Shown piece by piece: positions 63,436-64,000 of a stretch of 64,000 bases of DNA (positions within the stretch are counted from its first letter, which is position 1; every line of letters begins with the position of its first letter). Under the pieces are notes generated by a model that made no database searches, had not been told where the DNA came from, and worked only from the letters and a program-made list of their open reading frames with translations. The position numbers and the translations under genes were made by a program. Where the stretch lies: NCBI RefSeq assembly GCF_014641855.1, contig NZ_BMII01000001.1, positions 124,001-188,000 of the forward strand, given 5' to 3'. The stretch comes from Shewanella inventionis. Lineage in GTDB: Bacteria > Pseudomonadota > Gammaproteobacteria > Enterobacterales > Shewanellaceae.

Positions 63436-64000
63436 ATGAGCACAACAACGCACGATACACTCGACAATGCGCATGATGAGCATCACCACGGTGCCCCTAA
63501 AGGGCTTATGCGCTGGGTACTAACCACTAACCACAAAGACATAGGCACTCTGTATTTATGGTTTAGTTTCATTATGTTTTTAACCGGTGGTGCCATGGCT
63601 ATGGTCATACGCGCCGAACTATTTCAACCCGGATTACAGTTAGTTGAACCAAACTTTTTTAATCAAATGACTACGGTTCATGGATTAATTATGGTGTTTG
63701 GAGCCGTTATGCCGGCCTTTACCGGTTTAGCCAACTGGTTAATTCCTATGATGATTGGTGCCCCTGATATGGCACTGCCGCGAATGAATAACTGGAGCTT
63801 TTGGATTTTACCTTTCGCCTTCACCATATTGCTGGCTTCATTATTTATGGAAGGCGGCGGCCCCAACTTTGGCTGGACATTCTACGCACCGTTATCAACG
63901 ACTTACAGCCCTGATTCAACAGCATTATTTGTCTTTTCTATCCATATTATGGGTATTAGCTCAATTATGGGCGCAATTAACGTGGTGGTTACCATTGTCA
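63436..64000 (+). CDS. coxA: Cytochrome c oxidase subunit I, partial (cut by window end)
   Basis: ATG 63436 begins MSTTTHDTLDNAHDEHHHG, then LMRWVLTTNHKDIGTLYLWFS, the usual first helix of haem-copper oxidase subunit I, and NQMTTVHGLIMVFGAVMPAF, whose His is a likely low-spin haem ligand. Further helices follow (GLANWLIPMMIGAPDMALPRMNNWSFW). The reading frame is open through base 64000, so about 188 of the usual 530 residues are present. AGGGGAA precedes the start, 10 bp after the coxB stop. Confidence 0.96.
   Translation, partial: MSTTTHDTLDNAHDEHHHGAPKGLMRWVLTTNHKDIGTLYLWFSFIMFLTGGAMAMVIRAELFQPGLQLVEPNFFNQMTTVHGLIMVFGAVMPAFTGLANWLIPMMIGAPDMALPRMNNWSFWILPFAFTILLASLFMEGGGPNFGWTFYAPLSTTYSPDSTALFVFSIHIMGISSIMGAINVVVTIV

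Noticed and set aside
1..64000. tRNA, rRNA, CRISPR, prophage and integrase searches by eye
   Set aside because: No cloverleaf-like segments, rRNA-like conserved stretches, spaced repeat arrays, or phage and recombinase proteins were seen among the genes; a covariance search could still find small RNAs that I cannot.

Overview
This window reads as ordinary core chromosome of a low-GC Shewanella. The firmest marker is a tetrahaem NapC/NirT-type quinol dehydrogenase that matches CymA closely (48433-48996). It is supported by the rsmD/ftsYEX/rpoH block, a lexA-sulA operon, a menDHCE operon and an 807-residue PlsB. I see no rRNA, tRNA, CRISPR array, prophage or transposase gene. Two non-coding interspersed repeats lie near the left end.

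Layout. 1-4.2 kb: a DUF2959 lipoprotein, an Lrp-type regulator, and a diguanylate cyclase with an orphan MSHA-like pilin, with a MITE-like element wedged between the pilin stop codon and its terminator. 4.2-12 kb: the nitrogen block glnA, typA, ppnP, a DUF4124 protein, glnL (ntrB) and glnG (ntrC), with a sigma-54 promoter and NtrC sites at glnA and a near-perfect NtrC operator ahead of glnL. 12-19.6 kb: a PAS-PAS-GGDEF protein, then an envelope and metal stress cluster (fieF, a Spy/CpxP protein, a thioredoxin-DsbD fusion, cpxR, cpxA) with a perfect CpxR box. 19.7-28 kb: trmL, DUF2956, a secreted protein behind a G10 tract, a paired M16 peptidase operon with an M20 amidohydrolase, a zinc-ribbon methyltransferase, tapT and an outer-membrane barrel. 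28-37.7 kb: a Bcr-type pump with a divergent LysR gene, small membrane proteins, a DUF4145-like/Sel1 protein, DUF2780, TerB, a YjeH-type exporter with a divergent Lrp gene, and an HDOD protein. 37.9-48.4 kb: menDHCE, then rpoH, ftsX, ftsE and ftsY on the other strand, then rsmD and yhhL. 48.4-54.8 kb: cymA and a copper/silver efflux operon whose adaptor carries four metal-binding repeats. 54.9-64 kb: small envelope proteins, a VOC protein, mtr, plsB, lexA-sulA, and the start of a cytochrome c oxidase operon (coxB with two cytochrome c domains, coxA cut by the window edge).

How the parts connect. menDHCE makes menaquinone, the electron donor pool for CymA; a candidate CRP site lies upstream of cymA and a candidate FNR/EtrA box upstream of coxB, so both ends of the respiratory switch are represented. 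NtrB/NtrC, their operators and the main target glnA lie within about 6 kb. CpxRA and likely targets are adjacent.

I found no convincing undescribed multi-gene system. The features most worth a second look are the fourfold metal-binding repeat in the CusB-like adaptor, the duplicated cytochrome c domain in CoxB, the MITE between pilin stop and terminator, the thioredoxin-first DsbD fusion beside a CpxR box, and the G10 tract abutting a start codon. All family names come from motif and sequence recognition by eye; no database search was run.
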